This document shows positions 59,587 through 64,000 of a stretch of DNA of 64,000 nt, one piece after another. Source of the stretch: Ciona intestinalis (lineage: Eukaryota; Chordata; Ascidiacea; Phlebobranchia; Cionidae); contig NC_020175.2 of the NCBI RefSeq assembly GCF_000224145.3, forward strand, positions 3,548,360 through 3,612,359, written 5' to 3'. The translations under genes were made by a program, and so were the position numbers. Below the pieces are notes generated by a model that saw nothing but the letters and a program-made list of their open reading frames with translations, made no database searches and was not told the DNA's origin. The stretch's first letter is position 1; each line of letters opens with the position of its first letter.

Positions 59587-60941
59587 GTTAGTAGTGAATT
59601 TTTTTATTAACATATATCTTTTGAATAATAATGATTTTAAGTTTTATTGGGTTTACAACAGTTTCATTATTTTTGGGTTCTTTATGGGCATAGCTTTCCA
59701 TATAATACTAATCAGAACCATTCACCCCTACACAACAGAATAAGAAGCAGGCTTGATAAGCATTATGACACAACAGAGGGATGTATGCCATCATATGCAA
59801 AAAAATATTTTTAATGGTTCAAGTGGCCGTACAGATCCAAATGAGGCAATCTTGTTATAATATTTAATATAAACTAAATTAATAACAATGCTGTGTAATA
59901 ATATATGGGCTAAAAATGTTTTGCAGAGATTTGTCTATTTGCCCGATAGCCATTTTAAATCATAGAAATTATTGAAACGCAATAAGAACATAAGAGTTTA
60001 AAATTTTCTTACCGGAACGATTTTCTTAATGAGAAACAGCTAAGCAAACTTTTTACCACAGTGTTAAAACAGGAACTGTAGGTTAAGTAAAGATAATAAA
60101 AAGTTTATATTTTGATTTAAAACCAAATTGAATAACAACTGGCTAAACTTTAAGAATACTTTGGTGTTGATTATGCTGTATGGAAAGACGTGGTTGGGAG
60201 GTTTTGGTGAATTACAATTATGACGGTCATTTTTAAAACCTAATAACTTCGGCATCTAAGGTGAAAAGTGTAAAAACCAAACAAACTTTCAGTTATTTAC
60301 CTGCACCACAAGTACAACTCTGTGTCTCTCTAATTTCGACTAGCTTTTTGCTCCAGTGCTCTCAGTTGCCAGGCCACAATGGATAAATAGGTTGCCGTTA
60401 TGAGTTAAGAGGTCATGGTCATGATTTCTCCTCCCAACTGCTGTATGTTTCACCACACTAGATGGTGCTAAAGAGCTATAGAATTCGAAAACTGGATTTA
60501 AAAGCAAGTTAAATCATGTAGTTGAAATTGTGGCCAAACAGAGTGAGTAGGAACAGATTATAATGTCCCGAATCTGCTCGCCCAGCTAAACAATAGCATG
60601 TTAAATGTAGCTGTTCCAACCAGGCTTGCTTTGCCATAATTGCTCAACATATTAGGTTTGTTTATCTTAACATTGGTTGTCTCATGCTATGCTATATTAC
60701 ATTGAGAACATGCGACAAAACATGACAAATGCAAAGATTTAATGTAAGGTTGGCTCATCATTCATTATATGTGAGACTTTTTGGAAATCAAAGCTGTATT
60801 GTTTTTGGTAACAAGTATTCAGATTTAATCTCAAAAATTGGTTCATCAAGCTAACGTCCCAATGTGGCAGACTTATAGAATACAAACCTAAATTTAAATT
60901 TTTATTTTGACCTCACTATTTAAATATGACATCACATTTAG

Positions 60942-61100
60942 CACAGTAAATGCAGTTCAACCAGACCGTTGTCTGGTTCTTGTTCTTGAGATTCAGCTTC
61001 TCTCACAAGGATTCACTCAAGCTGATCAACTATTAAGGAAACTTTGTGTCTTTCTTGATCTTTGCAGCTCCCTGTTATCAACCCTACCAACACACCAAAG
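60942..61100 (+). pseudogene. Dynein heavy chain-like AAA1 exon (copy 3)
   Basis: Same exon as 55075-55226 with a 6-bp insertion (repeat of GTTCTT) and a donor changed from AAGGTACT to AAAGTACT, so it would not splice as in copy 2. Confidence 0.55.
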
Positions 61101-61358
61101 TACTATTTTACATTATAATTGTATTCATGATAATGTAAGTCAGTCAAGAGAATCATAACACACATTAAAAAAAAGTAGCAACAAAATTGAAAAATATGAT
61201 ACTAACACTTAACTTTGGTTAAGATATTTAAATGTCATTTACACACGAACAGTTTAAAGTTGGAATGAGGCGCATGCGAGGACAAAACATATAAAAACAT
61301 GATTTTCATAATTGTGAATCTATTTTAGTCATCATCACTTGTATCACCACACTTATCA

Positions 61359-63782
61359 TCAAGCAGTATCACCACACATATCATTAAGCAGTATACGCCA
61401 CTGTGCTTCAAGCTCCTCATTACTTTCTTCTCCCGACAAAAATCGCTTCAGAAAATGAAAAGTAACAAAAGTGTTTTCTCGCATGCCCGTTCCTATTTCC
61501 GCACCATTTGCAATACATACACGAATACCATGAACGTTGCAGATAAATGATTCAAGGTAGTTTTTTAAACCAAAGTGCCATTTTGCAAGTAAAAAGTAAC
61601 ACTAATGCTTAACACGTTTAGCCATTATTCCTTGAATTGGTAATAATTGAATTAGTACTGATTGAGCTTTACTGAATTCTTTAAATTGAATCAAAACAAA
61701 AACTTGAATAAAAAACATATAAAAACAACCCCAATTGTTTGTATACTCTGAGTTTAACTGATTCAGCTGTGATAAACTCCTGAACACATCAATAGCTAAC
61801 TCATGTTGCTTCATACGTTCCAAAGCCCAGGCATAACTAAACATAGCCCACCAGCAATCATGGAATTTGTTTTTGTGTTTTTTTCTACAAATTAATCCGC
61901 TTCCTTTTAAAATAACTTGTAATTGATTATTTAACATTCCCACTTCATCGGTTATACCACCTATCAATACAAGAAAGCGAATCATGAATGCCTTAGCAAC
62001 AAATTCTTCTTCTTCCCTTTTACAATATTCTAGTGTGTTTTTGACAATAATCAAACCAACAGCAAGATTATTTTCAAACATGGCTGTATAACGTATTACA
62101 TCGCAAATAAACTTTAATACAATATCAAAGGTTTCCTCAGTGATATTTGTTTCATCTTCGACAAATTTTTGACATTCCTTTTTAAAATCTTCCTCCATAT
62201 TTAACATACCCAGTGTAAGAATCCTGGTAGTTAGGGTTATCATTCTGTTGTTAAATGAACCAAAGTCTGTACTCCAAAAATCTTCAGTTAGCTGTGTTGT
62301 TGTTGTAACAAACTGAATCAAGCTTTCCTTTCCCACTAATGCTACTAAATTTGTAACCAGAGGCTCTATATCATCATTATCAAGAACACAAATAGCATCT
62401 TCTTGCTTTTTACTCTTCATATACATTTTAAATCTTATCTCCAATGCCACAGCCACCATGAACTTCAATTTGTGTGTGGTTTCTTCATCGAAAAACCCAA
62501 TGTCTTTTAATTTATCCAATATATCGAAACAAGAGGCTTCTGGTATGTGATGAATTCTACCAAGAGCAGCAATAAATAAGGTTGCGTTTCTGTAGATCAG
62601 ACGTTTAATGTTGTTTTCTGATGCTACTAATCTTAGAAACTCGATTTGATGCCGCATCATGAAAGTATTCAGATCCTCATTTATCTGTTCTTTTACTTGT
62701 TTAAATTTACTGGATATATCGTTCGCAATCACAATTAAGTTTGCTCTTTGTTCGAAATCTTTGTACAAAGATTGATCACCAGCTACGAAGCAAGTCTTGG
62801 ACAAAATATCAGCAAGATGATATCCTTCTTTCATATCTACTTCACTCTCTAAGTATTTCAGCATTTCCATTACTGGTTTAATTAGTTCTGTTTTCCAAGG
62901 CTTACCTTTAGTTGACTGTTGCCTGCCAAGCGGGATTTTGCTTGCATGAGGCATCATTCCGTCAAAGGAGATGCCCTTTGGTGTAATTCTATCAAAAAAC
63001 CAGTCTCCCTCTTCACCGTTTAGTGTTGGAATTGCAACTGCAGGAATTATGGTTTCTTGGAGGTTGATCACAATAATGTGAAAGATAGTGGTAAACCACC
63101 TGAAGTATCGCATAACCTTCTTTCCTTCCCGTTTATTCATGTTTTCAACTTTATCATCTAGAACAATAACATGCTCAAAATCAGAATAGAGAGTAATCTG
63201 GGCACGAGCTAATGACCCCATTCCTACAACTGTGTATTTACACGGTGGCTTCCCCATGATCTTTTCACATTTATCAGAGACATACTTCATTAACTCAGTG
63301 TAATCTGCAGTAACATCATCTTGCATTTTCCTCACTCTGTTTATTTTATCTTGTTCCAAGGCAACAAGTGCTTCTCCCTTTACATTATCTGGTATTAGTG
63401 GAAGTTTAACATGCTTTAATCTTTTCCGGTATTTCACACATTTTTGTTTCACTTTCTCTGAAAGTTTAACCAATCTTTTATTTCCCTTCTCAGCTCTTGC
63501 TACTTTAAGAACAGTGCTGCACAAGTTGTTTAAATTTCTTTTTATTTCTGTATTTTCCATGTTCCGAATAATAGCCGCATTAAACAGTGCGGCACTGCGT
63601 ATATAGCTAAACTTTTTATGTTCACTATTTGCTGCATATAACTTGGCCATTCCATGAAGTGCTTGTGATGATTTCTTTAAATCAGCTTCTTCATTGTCCT
63701 TATCACAAGCCAGCTTCAACTGTTCAACAAGTCTGTCTTCCTCCTCACATTTTTCACTGCTATCCAAGTGCTGTGATTCCAT
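61359..63782 (-). CDS. DUF294-type nucleotidyltransferase with helical/TPR-like repeats, gene 2
   Basis: Begins MESQHLDSSE and is open for 726 codons to a TAG at 61602-61604. The same frame then continues without a shift for about 80 codons (CYFLLAKWHFGL..., SGEESNEELEAQWRILLNDM) to TGA at 61359-61361, matching the C-terminus of gene 1. One nonsense codon therefore removes the last tenth, or it is an allele or sequence error. The catalytic-type motif GMGSLARAQITLYSDFEH is intact. The Lys/Arg-rich insert of gene 1 is almost absent here (NMNKREGKK), and the TSDD tail is lost. Overall it is clearly paralogous, with long stretches identical at DNA level and others strongly diverged. Confidence 0.72.
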
Positions 63783-64000
63783 AGTGGTGACTTACAATAC
63801 CAATCTATAAAAAGTTCTTGTAAGTTTAATTCAATAAAAACTGAAACAATTTCTAACATTGTTAACAGTGCACATGAACTGTTATGCGTGGTTCTACTTA
63901 AATTGTATACACTGTTGGAAAGCTATTAAGTAAATATTGATGAGTTTGTTGTGTGTAATGATTGATTAACCAAAGTAAATAGAGACATTGCATTTCGTAT
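63783..64000. other. Upstream flank of gene 2
   Basis: AT-rich, probably 5' leader or promoter of the minus-strand gene. It differs from the corresponding flank of gene 1. Confidence 0.4.

Larger units (their letters stand above)
59365..61160 (+). repeat. Segmental duplication block, copy 3
   Basis: Partner of 53661-55320. It keeps the 420-bp part lost from copy 2, whose left end also matches copy 1 (TTTTGATTTAAAACCAAATT, AATAACAACTGGCTAAACTT). Confidence 0.85.

Noticed and set aside
50107-64000. Retroviral or LTR element as the cause of the repeated blocks
   Set aside because: No reverse transcriptase, capsid or LTR-like ends were seen; the blocks share dynein-like exons and nucleotidyltransferase genes instead.

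Overview
The window looks like a tunicate genome, most likely a Ciona species. Four host genes have recognisable chordate orthologues, all with many short, clean GT-AG introns. The DNA is AT-rich with a high density of a short TA-flanked MITE and of a tRNA-derived SINE with an (ATTC)n tail, as described for Ciona. An allelic assembly duplication (15296-16980) and two N runs (50 N at 16072-16121, 500 N at 49607-50106) show it is a draft assembly of a heterozygous animal.

Layout. 234-5295 (+): 3' part of a MOK-type protein kinase gene (end of kinase domain, long basic tail, stop). 5296-9027: no gene seen, several MITEs. 9028-20454 (+): an ABCG2-like half transporter in 17 coding exons (two duplicated by the assembly), with a long N-terminal extension, an unusual D-loop and a one-base phase problem at one intron. 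20455-31998: 11.5 kb without a supported gene, holding a MITE, a CRE-like cluster, hairpins and a diverged tandem duplication. 31999-44053 (+): complete RBFOX (Fox-1) splicing factor in 12 coding exons ending in the conserved C-terminus. 46272-49594 (+): amnionless (AMN), lacking its signal-peptide exon and cut at the 3' end by the 500-N gap. 50107-64000: a different landscape without the MITE or SINE, built from repeated blocks. These carry plus-strand, frame-broken dynein-heavy-chain exons in scrambled order, a PIF/Harbinger-like fragment, and two long intronless minus-strand genes (834 codons, and 726 codons before an in-frame stop) with a DUF294-type nucleotidyltransferase motif and helical, TPR-like flanks.

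Most noteworthy: the duplicated nucleotidyltransferase genes with mosaic sequence identity; paired UGCAUG/GCAUG elements just downstream of two consecutive exons of RBFOX itself, suggesting splicing autoregulation; and an exact 24-bp minisatellite in the last RBFOX intron in which nearly every unit carries the palindrome TGACGTCA. No database search or alignment program was used. All orthology calls rest on reading the translations and on memory of the families.
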